From: Coprinopsis marcescibilis | Lineage: Eukaryota > Basidiomycota > Agaricomycetes > Agaricales > Psathyrellaceae | Reading direction: 5' to 3' | Assembly (NCBI GenBank): GCA_004369085.1 | Contig: ML210204.1 | Location: 95,073-159,072 of the forward strand | DNA length: 64,000 bases | Shown here: piece by piece, positions 11,020-23,358 of the stretch | Position numbering within the stretch: the first letter of the stretch is position 1 | Layout of the letters: each line of letters starts with the position of its first letter | The notes under the pieces: generated by a model | Database searches by the model: none | The model's input: only the letters and a program-made list of their open reading frames with translations | Told to the model about the DNA's origin: nothing | Made by a program: the position numbers and the translations under genes

Positions 11020-12713
11020 GAGGTGGGGTTGGATAGAAGGTGGACTGGGGCTGGTGTGTGGTCCTAGACTAGAGAAGCTGGACCCCAGATAGGCATCAAA
11101 CGTATATGAGATGCGAGTGATTGACTGCTTGTTCAGGTGAGCCTGACATTCCGCAAAATGTCTGGATCTGTCGGCGCGAATGACCTCGTGCCCTATTTTT
11201 TGGGCTTAACCAAGTACAGATGGAGTTGCGCCCACTCTGCTGGTGCTGAGAATGGATTTTGCCGGACATCCCACAGGTAATATCGCCGGCGTTCGAGAAG
11301 ATTTCTGTTGCGTCCACTGGCATTAATTCCAATGGTTTGTCAGTGATACATGCACCATTGTGTCAGCCTTGCGCTCATATAGCTAGCAGCTACGCAGTCG
11401 CGTGTACAAAATCGTTACAGGATCTGTGCCAGTGTTGAGGCGGTCCGTTGTCAGATGTTCAGCGAAGGTTCAAATGTCGTTTTCTTGCAGCTGCTTGAAT
11501 GCGCTCGAATGAATGGATGTCGCAGAGTGGAGGTGCGGCAGGCCACCATGACGCGAAACAATAGTGAAAGCCGCACCCTGGTCCGCAAATCAAAAATGTC
11601 CTGCAGGCAACCTAAAGTCGGACTTCAAATTTTAAAATTTAAATCCGGCATGTCTGCGGCTGGCCCAACGAGTACGCTTATCTCTAGACTGCAAACTTGC
11701 GCATCCTGCGAATGAGAATCTCAAACGGCCGCACTTAGCAGCCGAGGTAATTGGGAACAATCAGCCTGAGAGCAGAACAGAGCTCAGAGAAACGTCGCGA
11801 TATACAGTAAACGATGAATCAGATTACCGTTGTAGTACAACTACCAGGAAGAGGAAGACACCGAGAGTCTGCTTGACCTCATATCTACAGGCGCCGCTAG
11901 ACGCCTGCCTCAGATCTGCACACGATAAGCATATGTGCCAATTAAGTACCTCAAAGGAACTCGACAGGGTATGACTTGAATACTAAATGAACAGTTTCAA
12001 TCATCATCATGACCGAGAGGTTTAATATCCTAATCTCCCTGCGTCTCTTCTGGAAAGAGTTACTGACGCACTTCACCAACGATCAGGTGAGACTGGCGCC
12101 TAACCTGCTGTATCATTCGTTGAAATTGATGCGCCCTCCCACATTGACATTGCTTTCGATCAGAAGAAACCATTATGAGCTCAGCAAGTGTAATGGCACC
12201 ACAGTGCATGACTTGTCATCCATCACGTCTTCTCTGAAGTTCAAGTGGGGCCTTTAGGATTCACTTAACATGAGGCTATATCTCCCAGCGACAGGTCCTC
12301 GAATCCGAGGAGAAGAAACGTAACTTGGCGTGGGGACTTGCTTTCTGTCAAAGTAAGAGGCGCTGTGTTATATCACTGGATATTGATACTTTTATAAAAG
12401 ATGCGCATCGACACTGCATACGACCGTGAATGCTGGTAAGCTAAGCCTGAGATATGCATAAATCGGGCAGCCCTAATACTGGGCGCCTAATGAGAATGCC
12501 ATTTGTTGCTCATCAGACCGAGCATACATTTCCCATCACTCACAGATGGTTCATGGCAATCGGTGGAAAAAGCTCTAGCCAAATAATATGTGTGCTTAGG
12601 GTTCGAGTTAAAGCGCGCAAGGCAAGTCGAAGTGTGTTCTGAACATAATCGTTATTGTACATATAATTTGCATAAAATCATTCAAAGCATCAAAGTACAG
12701 CTCCCCGCGTCGC
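11020..12713. other. Intergenic region between the two UstYa-like genes
   Basis: About 1.7 kb without a supportable gene. Short frames on both strands show no domain, signal peptide or splice pattern. The first ~200 bp must hold the promoter of the minus-strand UstYa-like gene that starts at 11019. Confidence 0.4.
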
Positions 12714-13400
12714 TCAATGGTGGCCATGGCTTTTCGAAGAAGTCGGCTGGACGACTGGCATATCTGCCTTCTCCCATTCGTCCCAGTTCTTCTCAGCATC
12801 CGCGAACAACGCCTCCCAGTCTTTACAGACATGGACGGACCCAAAGCGCTCCTCCTCGTAGTCCCTTTGCAAAATATTGGCCGGCTCCAGTGTGACGTCT
12901 GATGCACAAAGGATTTCTTGGCGAAGGTAATTGAGGCAATGTTGCATGTGTCCTCGAGCATATGCGCTGTACTGGCCATCCAGCGCGTATCTCATAAGGC
13001 GCATGCAGTGGAGGGAGTGAAACATGGGTATGGCGAACCCGCGATAGGGAGAGCCCAGTCGAAGGAATCCTCCGCCACTAACTTGGCTCGTCGCCCATTG
13101 CTCCATTGCCTCTGGAGACGAAATCGCAAAGTTTACGGTCTCCTCCACTACCATACCCACAGGATACGGATTCGAGGAGACGTAAAGCTCTGGGTAATCT
13201 TGACCGTGGTAGCCTATTTCAAAGGAGAAAGAAGCGTATCGTTTAACGAACATACGTTCTGAGTGGGCTTTCCACTTACTGAACCGTTTGTTTCGGATCG
13301 CCTGGGAGACCAAGCGGATGCCAGAAAGGCCTGAAATAATGCCCGCCAGGAGGACTCCCAGTGCCAGCAAATGCGACAAAGTAGGGCGGGGGATGGTCAT
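12714..13400 (-). CDS. UstYa-like (DUF3328) oxidase
   Basis: 206 residues from exons 13400-13280 and 13213-12714. The 66-nt intron (GTAAGT...AATAG) is open in frame, so an unspliced reading is also possible, but splicing restores the usual family spacing. A transmembrane helix spans about residues 8-30 (LALGVLLAGIISGLSGI). Both family motifs are complete: FHSLHCMRLMRY (HSLHC) and HMQHCLNYLRQEILCASD (HMQHC), followed by CKDWEALF. Known relatives are membrane-bound and act on ribosomal peptides or cyclochlorotine-type compounds. A TATA-like TATAAGG lies on the minus strand near 13550. The start at 13400 was preferred to the longer frame because it places the helix near the N-terminus. Confidence 0.88.
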   Translation of the reverse strand: MTIPRPTLSHLLALGVLLAGIISGLSGIRLVSQAIRNKRFSKWKAHSERMFVKRYASFSFEIGYHGQDYPELYVSSNPYPVGMVVEETVNFAISSPEAMEQWATSQVSGGGFLRLGSPYRGFAIPMFHSLHCMRLMRYALDGQYSAYARGHMQHCLNYLRQEILCASDVTLEPANILQRDYEEERFGSVHVCKDWEALFADAEKNWDEWEKADMPVVQPTSSKSHGHH

Positions 13401-14824
13401 TTCGAGAGTCGCAGGCGAAATGTTCGTGGGGGTGTGGGTATGAAGAAATGTAGCGTTTCTCTGGACTTTGGCAAAGGCGTAGTATCCGGTCTGTCGGGAG
13501 CTGCACCACTTTTGTGGACCTGCACGTGTTCGAATCACATTAAACCTTATATCACAGCACTTTTGTATGGACTAAACACATATTGATTGCACCCATGGAA
13601 TGGCGCAGCGACAAACGATTCGATTCCAAACCTAATATTGCCGGTGATGTTGTGGTCAAGATCGGTTCGCATCGACCGAACGGCGCACAGAACGTTTAAG
13701 GGTAAATGAAGGTGAATGACCATGTCAGCAACAGCCTGCAACAACGCCACCTGGACAAATTTAACGATTGCAATTCCGTTTGATTGCCCTAACGTGTTTC
13801 TTGACCACGAGGCAGCACGAGGCTCACCTTTTGACTCCGCTGTTTGATGGGCATCCGTTTGGGAGTGTTTTCGTAGGTTTTCGTTCGCTTTCGTTCCCGG
13901 CGATTCGGGAATACACATGCACACACCTGAGTACAAATCGATCTACCGGACTCAACTGCAACTGTCAGTCAATCACCCGTGAGCCCACCGTATTTCCGCC
14001 AAGGACATGCTACTTCTTTCTCAACGAAGATTTTGGGGTTTAGCTTGTATCGTTCGACTATGGACTGATCATGAAAGATAAGCGACTAGTGAACGACCCT
14101 GTACTAGGTGCGGCAGCTACGGAGTCTCTACTACGAGTTTCCGAAACAAAGGAAACAGCCTTGGCGCTAGTGTTCACATCTCCCCAAAAACGATTTGGCC
14201 TTGCGGTCTGGACAAAGAATCGCTTAAAAAAGCTCCCCAAGGAGAAAGAAGGTCCAGCGGGCGATAGCCATGAGTAAGGCAGAATTCTGGGAGGTCACCT
14301 GGGACACGAGATTTGGTGGTATGTCCTTTTGGTCTCAGCATAATACACCCTGCAGAGCGATATCCATCAACTGGTCTTCTTGGTACCCTTATCGTATCGT
14401 TACCCTCATTGCCTGATATCAGCTGATGCTGCGGCTTTGAACCCTGAAGACGTTCGCTAAACCAAGGAGGGTGTTGTGAGTTCGCAATTGAACCACATAG
14501 ATGTGATCATTGACATCCCTGATGGACCACGTCATATCTTCTATTGGTGTCATAAAGTGGCTCCCTGGTGGCTGCAGTTACAATTGTTTTGCCGCACACA
14601 GAGACACCATGAGGTCTGGAGAATATACTAATCCCGTTAGAGAGTTGATTTACAGCTTCCATTTCGCATAATCCTGACCGAATTACCCAAGAGTAGTGGC
14701 ACACCGTCCTGTATAAAGGCTGATACTAAGTCTCTCTAAGCATCTCAACGGACTTTCTCCTCTTGTCTTCCGAGCAACCACCCCTCTCTTCTTGTCTTCA
14801 CCTTTCACAACCCTCTCAAGCAAC
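13401..14824. other. Intergenic region with divergent promoters
   Basis: About 1.4 kb between the UstYa-like gene (-) and the secreted peptide gene (+). It contains the minus-strand TATA-like box near 13550 and the plus-strand TATAAA at 14712. A 68-codon frame at 14071-14277 has no support. Nothing else was recognised. Confidence 0.4.
14712..14717 (+). promoter_or_regulatory. TATA box of the secreted peptide gene
   Basis: TATAAA lies 113 nt before the ATG at 14825. It is followed by a strongly pyrimidine-rich leader (about 14755-14815), a combination typical of highly expressed fungal genes. Confidence 0.6.
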
Positions 14825-15062
14825 ATGCAATTCTTCAAGGTCTTCATCGCGGTTGCTCAGTGCGCTTTGCTTGTAGCTGCCCTCCCCGCGGCCCTACGTA
14901 AGCATCGTGTTTTCTTGAGAAGCTTACTTATATGGTACTGACAATGGTATGCATAATTTACTAGCTAATGGTGTTGGCGAATACGACGTTCCTGCTCGTG
15001 ACCTTGGAAGCGCTAGCGACAGCCGCGCATTCCGCGCATTCCGTGCATTCCGTGCTTTCTAA
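14825..15062 (+). CDS. Secreted peptide precursor with C-terminal RAF repeats
   Basis: 56 residues from exons 14825-14897 and 14965-15062, joined by a clean GT-AG intron (GTAAGC...ACTAG) that keeps phase. Residues 1 to about 20 form a strong signal peptide (MQFFKVFIAVAQCALLVAAL). The mature part of about 34 residues has no cysteine and ends in four tandem Arg-Ala-Phe units, RAFRAFRAFRAF, immediately before TAA. A likely 3'UTR intron (GTATGA...ATACTAG, about 15067-15121) follows. The gene has a TATA box and a CT-rich leader. It lies 1.4 kb from the intact UstYa-like gene, divergently transcribed. I do not recognise the family. It could be a RiPP precursor, a signalling peptide or a small secreted effector. 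Confidence 0.75.
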
Positions 15063-16026
15063 TTTCTGTATGAGCCCATTTACCCCGCCCCGTTATCTGA
15101 AAACTAATCGCGGATATACTAGCTAACGCCCTCCATGCTATGAACTCCACGAACTTTCTCTCAAACCAATGATCACCCATGAACATAACGACCTGTATCT
15201 TGTAACCGTTCAATACTGTAAACTTGCACATGTATCATCCTGTAGTTTTACTTTCCCGCAATCAACATTAATCAACTCTGCTTTCGAACTCTGGACTTGA
15301 TCGAGAATGAACTGAAAATTTCTCGCCATCGCCTCGTGCCTCTCCGGCCTTCGTCATCCCGACGGCGGGGCGGAGCGCCTGTTAGGTGTTTGTTCCGTGC
15401 CCGCCAAACGTGCCTGGGCGAACGGCGGCGATGGCTGGACTTGTCCGAGACCGCTGATGTTCAAAGGCGACCCCATAAGTTCTCCACTGGTCCGGCGCCT
15501 ATCGAAGTTGATCGGAGTTAGTTTATGCAACTTGAGGGAAGTGAGTTCGAACCCAGTTCATATCATTTGTTTACTATTCATCTTTACACCTCGTCGATCA
15601 ACCAAAACAAAGCGTCTTTGAAGATTATGAAGGACGGATACCCGCCGCCAAGGTCCATTAGAGGGAAGATGTCGGCTGACTGTATTTTATCTGGACCCGT
15701 GGATCGTGAACATCCCCAACTACCTATTAGTATTGTCCAATTCCAAGCCAAGCAATATGGATTTTGTGGGTGCACATATACATGTAGCTACTGAGCGCCA
15801 GCAAGTACGGTGATGACCTCGACGGATCACCTTGGTCCTTGCCTGGTGCTGACAGAACAGGAGAGTATGTATTGTCGATTACCCGATCAGTACCCATCGA
15901 TGGCAACAACTTCATAAATTCTACACCTATACAAGATCTGAGCTTAAAACAGACCATATAGTACATACACTTGTCGTACATTCAAACAGTTTGAACAATA
16001 TATATAAAGAAATTCTCGAAAGGTAC
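15063..16026. other. Intergenic region
   Basis: Holds the 3' region and probable 3'UTR intron of the peptide gene, then about 900 bp without supported genes. A GTTCGAACCC string near 15547 resembles a tRNA B-box, but no cloverleaf forms around it. Confidence 0.4.
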
Positions 16027-19000
16027 TTATTGTCGAGGTGTGAGCCCGTTCTGCGAGGAAAAGTCCCCGAGAACTTGTTGAAGAACTAACGCCATCTTCT
16101 CTTTGTCCTCCTGCATCCGTTTCATCTCCTCCTGCCACCTGGTCTCCCTCATCTCATACATCCCATTCAAAAGGTTCAGGCTTCCACAAGCTGTCTCCAA
16201 GGCCCGTCGCAAATCCTCTGCGCGCGATTCGGAGCTTCCATCAGAGCCGTCACCCGAGGTGCTTTGACTTTCTAACAACTTCTCGACAATCGACACTGGC
16301 TTCAGGGGTCGGAGGTTCTTGCGGTTGTTTGCCAAACGCTTGAAATTTGATCGAATTTCTCTAAGGCTGGTTGACTTGGAGAGAGTCGGAAGGCGACGAA
16401 TTGAACGAGAGCGAATGGAATGCAGCTTGCTGGTATGAGCTGGGGCAGCCAAAACGACCATTGTCGTATCAGTTTGGCGATCGAGATTTTGGAACTAGGC
16501 GGCACACTCTATCAGAATAGGAGACGAAATAGAAATCATGAGCCACTCACAGCCTGCACTAAAGCGTCCCACCCAACCTCCCAACGGCGACGACGCCTGT
16601 CGGTGTTACTGATGTAGTTAGGGTGGTATTCGAAGTCCAACAAATCCTCGTTATCGTTGTCCTCGTCTTCGTCAATCCAATCATCCATCCCATCGTCTAC
16701 CTCGATCGAAACCTCGCTATCCTCTCCGCCCTGGTTCGCACTTGTCCAGACCTTCGACGCGGCCTTGTGTATCCCCAATCCAGTCCCATTAGAGGTACCA
16801 CCTCCAATCTCCGAGTTCTGAGCCGAATACTTCTCTTCCCCTGCTGTCTCCTCCCCAGACGACGAAGGTTCCGGCGATGTATCCCTGGGAACGGTGCTCT
16901 CAACCCTCGGAGGCGGCTTCCTCGCCGTAAGCTGCCTCCTCAACTGATTTCCCAGATTCTTCTCCCTCTTCTTGTTGAGCATCGGCGCGGGAGGCAGATT
17001 AACGGGCTCATGACTAGGACTCGATCGCATGCTCATCGTATCTCTCGCCTGCCTTGTCAACCGCGGGATGTGCAAAAACGAAAATGGGTTGTAGCTGCTG
17101 CCTTGGAAGGGAGTGGCAGCGGGGGAGTAGGTCGTATCGGTCATATTGCCCCGAGCTTGGTTTTGTAAGTATATCTGCCATTGCTTGGCGAGCTGCTCCT
17201 GTACATTCGCAGGGTGATTCTGATCGTGGTTTGAGGAGTATTGAGAGGGCGCGGGGCCTGTCATTCGATTCCGAGCAACGTGGGTGAAAGGATATGGGAA
17301 AGGTGAGCCGACAGGAGCGATAGGGCTATATGGCATGGGTGGCCTGCCGTTTCCATAGGCGTTGAAAGGGGATGGTGATGGGGCGGCAGTTTGACTGTGA
17401 GGGGTCGGAGGGATAGGTGCGTCTGGACGCGGCGACGTCAGATATGCATGGAGATAGGCCAGAGATGTCGGATCTTCGCTGTAGTTGTGGAATTCGTCGG
17501 GATAGCCTTGACTTTGAGCGTAATAACCGTTCTGGTTCTGAGAGGGGCCTTCTGGGTTGTAGTGTTGAGGCTGTTGTTGTTGGTGTTGATGCTGGATCTG
17601 CGGGTGGGGCGGCGGCGCTTGCAAATGCTGAAGTTGCTGGTACTGCTGAGGTTGGTGCTGTTGAGAAGGATGAGATTGCTGTGGAACCTGCTGAGGCGGA
17701 TGTAGTGGGTAAACGTGTTGTTGTTGATGATGAGGGGGAGAAGAACCAGCGTTTCGGTTCTGAGTCTCTTGAATTTGGCGATGGTCGCTGTAGGTCGAGA
17801 TATGAGAACCTACGTTGGATCCAACCAACGTCGAAGACGGACTCTCGAACGCAGACGGCGTTAACGACCTTAATCCTAACCCGTCTGTCGAACCGTTCCT
17901 CGTCTTAACTCTAATCGTTGCTTTCGGCGATAGCCTTTGAGCTTGAGGTTGATAATATTCCTTGCTCGTACGAGGTTCAGCAGTAGGTGGAAGCGGAGCA
18001 GTCGGTGACCGTGGGGTGTAGCTTCCTCCTCCAGAGTCTTCTTCGCTGTAAGGTCCTCCAGAATCGTTCTTCACGTCATGCTGGGAGCTGTTGTCATCGA
18101 CACGGCGACCATTCTGGCTGTTTCGCCCGTTGTGGTCATACCTTTGTGAGGTGCCTTCTGGGTTGAGGTCTGAGGATGGCGTAGGCGAGGAAGCATGACG
18201 GGTGCTGTCGTTCGTTTGCCAGTGGTTCTTTGTTGTGAACTCGTCTTCGGCCTCCTCTTGAAAGGGGAGCGACCTGTCTGGGGTGCGAGCAGGGTTTGCG
18301 AGCAGCGGAGGCGACTGTGTCGCGAGTGTCAATGTGCTTGTGCTGTTCCGGGGGTCCGTCCCAATGGTCCTCCGCGGCGCATTTGGAGAATCACGTGTGT
18401 AGTCTCTGGAGGAGTAATTTGGGGCCGAATGTTGCTGATCGATACCGATGTTGGACGTATGGTGGGTCGGAGACAAGCCGCGTTCAGGAGTAAGAACTCC
18501 AGTCTGCTGCTGAGCAAAGGAATTAGGGAGTCCTGGCGAATTTGGCTGGCGATCGCGGGCCTTGGGACTGTCGCGAGCTTGTTCACGTTGGCGTCTGGAA
18601 TCTGAACTGATCGGACTTGCTCGATCCGACACACGGAGTCGCTCGACATTGGGATCTTTGGGAGGAGAGGGAGTCTCGCTACGGCGACTGTTTTGCAAGT
18701 ACGGCGAAGGATAAGATCCGGAAAACTGCTGCTGATCGGTTGCCCTCTCTATATCTGCGAGGACTTCTGTCATGTGCTGATCACTGTCTGCACCTGTGAA
18801 TTTTGAAAGAAAGGCAGGCTGCTGACGAGGAATAGGGCGAGGATAATGAGTGTTGACCGTGTTCTGCGAAATTTGATACTGGGGACCAGGAGATGAGGAC
18901 GGACGACGATCCGGGATGATATCGTGAGTACCAGGCTGGCCATTGGGATGTGATTGCTGATCTGGAGGGATAGGAAGCATTCGAGCAGGAGGATTAAGCC

Positions 19001-19380
19001 CAGCGCTGGGAAGAGTTGGGCTGGATTGCTGTTGAACTAGCTGCGCCGGCACGTTGTTGCCGTTGGCAGCAAAGATCTGGGCAGCAGAAGGTACCATTGG
19101 CATAGACTGGGCCTTGTTGTTTCGAGGCCTCTCGTGGAAGGAAGGCGATCGAGAGGCCTCCCTAGGCTGTACACTATGCATTGGAGCTACAGAAGAGATT
19201 GTGAATCAGTTGACGAGTGGACGAAAGAAAGCCTGGATTTGATCTTGAAACTCGAGTCTAGAACTCGAATAGACAAATACAAGGCTCGAGAGCATAGACA
19301 ATATACCTTGATTCGGCCCAGGAGGCTGAACATGCGAGCGACGATTTACAATTCGCTGCTGCTGAGGATTGCTAGCCATC
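16027..19380 (-). CDS. Gln/Pro/Ser-rich coiled-coil protein, unknown
   Basis: 1054 residues from exons 19380-19307, 19173-16551 and 16494-16027. The second intron (GTGAGT...CCTAG) joins WDALVQA to FQNLDRQTDTTMVVL and is certain by reading. The first junction is less sure: the acceptor ATAG at 19174 keeps frame, while the closer CTGTAG would not. The protein is mostly low complexity with Gln/His/Pro runs near residues 480-560, an acidic stretch (DDWIDEDEDNDNED), then a basic RRRRRWEVGWDAL block and a C-terminal predicted coiled coil (RETRWQEEMKRMQEDKEK). The ordered C-terminus looks conserved, the rest disordered. Function unknown; a scaffold or regulatory nuclear role is possible but not shown. 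Confidence 0.75.
17531..17745. repeat. Low-complexity Gln/Pro/His coding repeat
   Basis: Irregular CAG/CAA-, CCT- and CAT-type codon runs (read on the minus strand) inside the Gln-rich protein, encoding stretches such as QQQPQHY and HPQIQHQHQQQQ. Confidence 0.7.
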
Positions 19381-20101
19381 GCAGATTGTCAATGACCACT
19401 TTCAAGGGTCCTGACGAAGAAACGAAAGATAAAGGACTGCTCCTGAGTGTAGATCAAGACAAAGCACGTTTCCAACGTGTATTCCGACAGATAAACGCAC
19501 AAGCAACGAGGTCGGCGTCCAGACGTCCATCAGCCATGTTTGGAAGTTCTGCCTCGAGGCAAAAATCGCCCAGAATCAGAACAAAAGGGCCGCAGTAAGC
19601 CATTCTGATTAATTGATAGCGATATTTGATTCTGGTCTAAAAGCTTTCAGTATCCGTACACCGTTGTTAGACAATAAGTACCAGGCTAAAGTGTGACTTG
19701 TTTTGAACTTTATATGACGGTAGAGAGCAATAGACAGCTTTTCGGCTGTCATGTAAAAATAGGAGGTAGATAAAGTCTTCGTCGGCACTCTTGCGGCAGT
19801 CAACCAGTCGGCAAATGCCGAAGTAGCTTCGGGCCCCTCCTGGGTGTATCCTTGAGAATTTTGAGTACTTTAGTAGAACTACGGATAATACAGAGCCTTT
19901 GCATTGGCTTTCCTTAAATCCTTTAGCGAATCCCAGCCTAATAATGCCAACTTAAAGGCTGGCAGATGGAGCGGACATTGAAGCTGGGATTCAATCACGC
20001 ACCAACCTTGGGGCTTTGTACTCTACGTGTCTTTGACTGTTCTTTGTTCTTGGAACTCTCTCAGCGCACTTTTGGTCCTTTGAACTGTGATATAGCAGTA
20101 A
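19381..20101. promoter_or_regulatory. Divergent intergenic promoter region
   Basis: 720 bp between the starts of the Gln-rich protein gene (-) and the unknown 707-residue protein gene (+). Both promoters must lie here. No clear TATA or shared motif was picked out. Confidence 0.4.
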
Positions 20102-22494
20102 ATGTCATCTAGCTCTTCCAGCAGCGAGCAAGTCCTTTTTTCGCCGCAGAGAAACACGCTAAACGTGCATCTCGTGGTCCAGATTATTCGATGTTTTCAA
20201 GGATCTGCCTGCAGAGGCCCAGCAAGAGTTTCTTAAGAGGAACTTACCAGCACTCTTGTCCGCTTTACCCCAGGAGGAGCTAACCACAGGTATGCTGTTG
20301 CTAATCTTTCGCTAAACCAACTGATTTGTGGTGCTCAGCAAAGTCATCTGCCCTGCGTCTCAAACAGATATATGAAGCAGCCCCAAGACTGGATTTGGAT
20401 GGCGCACGGAAGCAGATTGACACTCTGTTCGATTCTTTGGCGAAAGAATCCAAGTTGTCTGTCTTTCCAGAGAGGAGCATTCGGGAACAGGTTTTGGAGG
20501 AGATAATTCGGACGTTGACCTCGTGGTTAAACGATATATGGACCACGGTGTACGAGAACCATGGAGACTTTAAGCGTGCGCACGCGTGTCTCTTGTTCGT
20601 CGCAGAGTCCATGGAGCATCTGGACGAAGGCTCAGGCTCAAGGTATGTCCGTGGCGTCATCATTCTTGGTTCCTGTATTGACATAGTGGTTCAAGGTGTC
20701 GCTGTGACTTTATCAACATCCCGGTTCATATACAGATCAAGAACAAGAACGGAAGAGTCGTCAAGAGGCTTCGTGCTTTGGGGGCTCAAAACATCGACCG
20801 CGTCCTCTTCTGGATTTGGCGGGACCTTTTCTTAGCAATGTTGGAAGCCGGCTCAGAATCTGAAAAGAAGGAGATCCCAAAGATGCTCGAAAACGTCGAG
20901 AGTGTATATGGATTCCAAGGGATACAACGACTTTTACGTGGAGGCTACAAAAGTATGTCACAAGGCGCACACCTTTCTATTTCTTCTTTTTGACATCGCA
21001 ACGTTGCAGGCGAAGAAGGGGAAGAAGAGGACATGGATATCCTGGAAGCACCGGATATCTACGATGAAGACGACGGCTACGAATCGGATGTCCCCTTCGA
21101 GGATGGATATTTCCATTCCAACCATTGGGATGGCATGTACGCCGAGGAATGCGGCCAGCTAAGAGAGTTGGCTGTCGAGTTTCTCCTCCAACTGTTTTCG
21201 AACTGTCCATCACTATCGCTGTACTTGACGATTATCGACCTTGCCAACGATGTAAACGCTGTCAAGCTTCGCATCACGGCAATTCTAACAGAAATTGCGG
21301 GAGCCTCCTCGGAAACCCTCGTAACAAGCCTGACAATTGCTTCAATCACAGACGACCAAAACAAGATCATTTCACTACTGAATAAATACTCGTATCTCAT
21401 CCGCGACCGAGACGCAATCGCACTTCAAGCCGCAGTCAGTGTGCTTGCAAACTCGCCCAGCCACTTCCAACGCGCCAAGTTGATCCTTGCCGCGGAGCTG
21501 GAAGACACGCTCCAGAGCATCCGTAGAGCTGTCTTCTCCTCCTTCCGACGTATAGACGGTGCCACGCATCGGAAATCTCTGTCCGAGATCCTGAAGATGC
21601 CAAACGGACCTGCGCGAAAGGAGAGAATTGAAACGTGGACCGACTCTGTCCTGACATCCCAAGGAAACTCTTTTGGCTCAATGGCCCTCGCTGCGATGAT
21701 GATAGGTCTACCTTTACCCATGCACGACATGGATACCGACGAAGATAACAACGGTGATATGTTCAACTTCTTCGACATCGATGGCCCACCGGACCCTGAT
21801 TTGGACGACGTGCGCGACGAACTTCGACCCAACCTGGCTGCGCGATTCGAAGGATGGAACACACTTGGTTCAATCATGAAGGTTGGACCTGCGTTATTGA
21901 CAAGGGCGTATAAAAAAGCCCTTGAGCTTATGCCTTTTCTGGCTGCCAATGACGTCGTTTCTGAAATGGTCCGTCGGTACGTACATGTTTTTTATGCTGC
22001 GATTGTACGCAACTCACCTTTGATGAAACAGATTGAGAGACCGACCCAACAAAGCACATGTTTCGGACGCATTGCAGACCCTTTCTACCTTTTGCAAGTC
22101 TCAACGGGCTAAAGCTCGAAGGAAGGCGCAAAAGGAACAAAAGGAAGCTGTTGCTGCCCAAGCCATTCGGGACGCGATACATGTGGCCAACATCCTTTCT
22201 ACTACGGAAGGGGCGGAATCTTCAAATGCAGGACCTACGTCGCCTTCTGAACTGGGCGGGCCCTCGTCGAATAGCGCCGCCGGCGCGACTCCCAGCACTG
22301 CAAATGGCCCCTCAGGCGGTACTGCCAACCCTAATTCTGCGGCGGCCAGCACTAGTACAGCCACATCATCCTCGGCGCACGCGACAGGCATTAATCCAGC
22401 GACTGGCTTTGTTTTCTCCAACTCAAACGCTACCCAAAGTACAACGACACACCTTGGACCCAATCCTTTCGCGGCATTGGACGAAGTTGATTGA
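20102..22494 (+). CDS. Conserved-looking protein of unknown function
   Basis: 707 residues from exons 20102-20127, 20183-20289, 20339-20642, 20696-20952, 21010-21976 and 22032-22494. The first intron only works as a GC-AG intron: donor GCAAGT at 20128 matches the GC-donor consensus, a CTAAAC branch sits upstream of GTCCAG, and phase is kept. The protein is largely helical (DLPAEAQQEFLKRNLPALLSAL), has an acidic insert near EEGEEEDMDILEAPDIYDEDD, an AKARRKAQKEQKEAVAAQ helix and a low-complexity Ser/Thr/Ala/Asn tail. No domain, signal peptide or membrane segment is recognised. The helical layout suggests a scaffold protein, but this is a guess. Confidence 0.72.
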
Positions 22495-23358
22495 AACAGA
22501 TGATGTCAATGAAAGCGACCCTACTTGGTTTCATATTGTAGCCTCAGCAACGGGCCGCCCTCTGACGTCGATTTGCGTAACATTACTGCACAAGAATTTA
22601 TCCCGCGTTTCTGCTCATAATCTCGCTTCCATCATTTAGATCGCATTCCCGCAATTCCCACACCAGCACATTTTGGACATTCGCTGCATCTCGTATCAGG
22701 CACCGCTATAGAACACATCCGAAGAAGAATTACGCTACAGAACTTCGACTAGTTTTAGCCAAAAGTTCGCGTGAAACCCGCACTACGACTACGCTACAAG
22801 TACTGGTATAACCTTCGTACCTAATTTAATGTACATTATTGATTCCATTGGCTTCGTGCTAAACCTATCTTCATCACCGGACAGGGTTGTACTGGCGGAA
22901 TACGACTACTACAACCCCAACCCGAGTTTCAGCTCCTCATCATATCCATCACAGGGCGGGATTCGGCGTATGTTGTGATGGTAAATGTTTCACCACCGTT
23001 TGCATGCAGTGCTGGGTTGTCAACCGAGCCTGGTGTGCACTTTGTACAGGGACAGGGGCCTAATAGTGGCACCGCCATCGCGATCAACAGGCTGTCGCCG
23101 ATCGTTTACAAGTGTTGGCGTTCCCAAATTGGGGTATGCCATCACCAATTCCGTTCATAGCTATACGTCTTATCTCAGCTGAGAGCCGGGTTGTCCACGT
23201 AATTTTAACGGGTTCTACAATCAAGGTCGCGTTGGAGTTCCTGGATCTATCCCCACAGAACCTACTTGGCGGGATCCAACTATGGAAACAGTTAGTAAGG
23301 TACGGTTTAAATTGGCTGAGGAGTCTCCTAGAATTTCTCAACCCTCAACACCAGCTCG
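22495..23358. other. Intergenic region
   Basis: About 860 bp between two plus-strand genes. Short frames only; no domain or repeat was seen. Confidence 0.4.

Noticed and set aside
14071..14277. 68-codon plus-strand frame between the UstYa-like gene and the peptide gene
   Set aside because: No domain, no splice partners and no promoter were found; the translated sequence is not recognisable.
15530..15560. GTTCGAACCC string resembling a tRNA B-box
   Set aside because: No A-box at the right distance and no acceptor stem could be paired around it.
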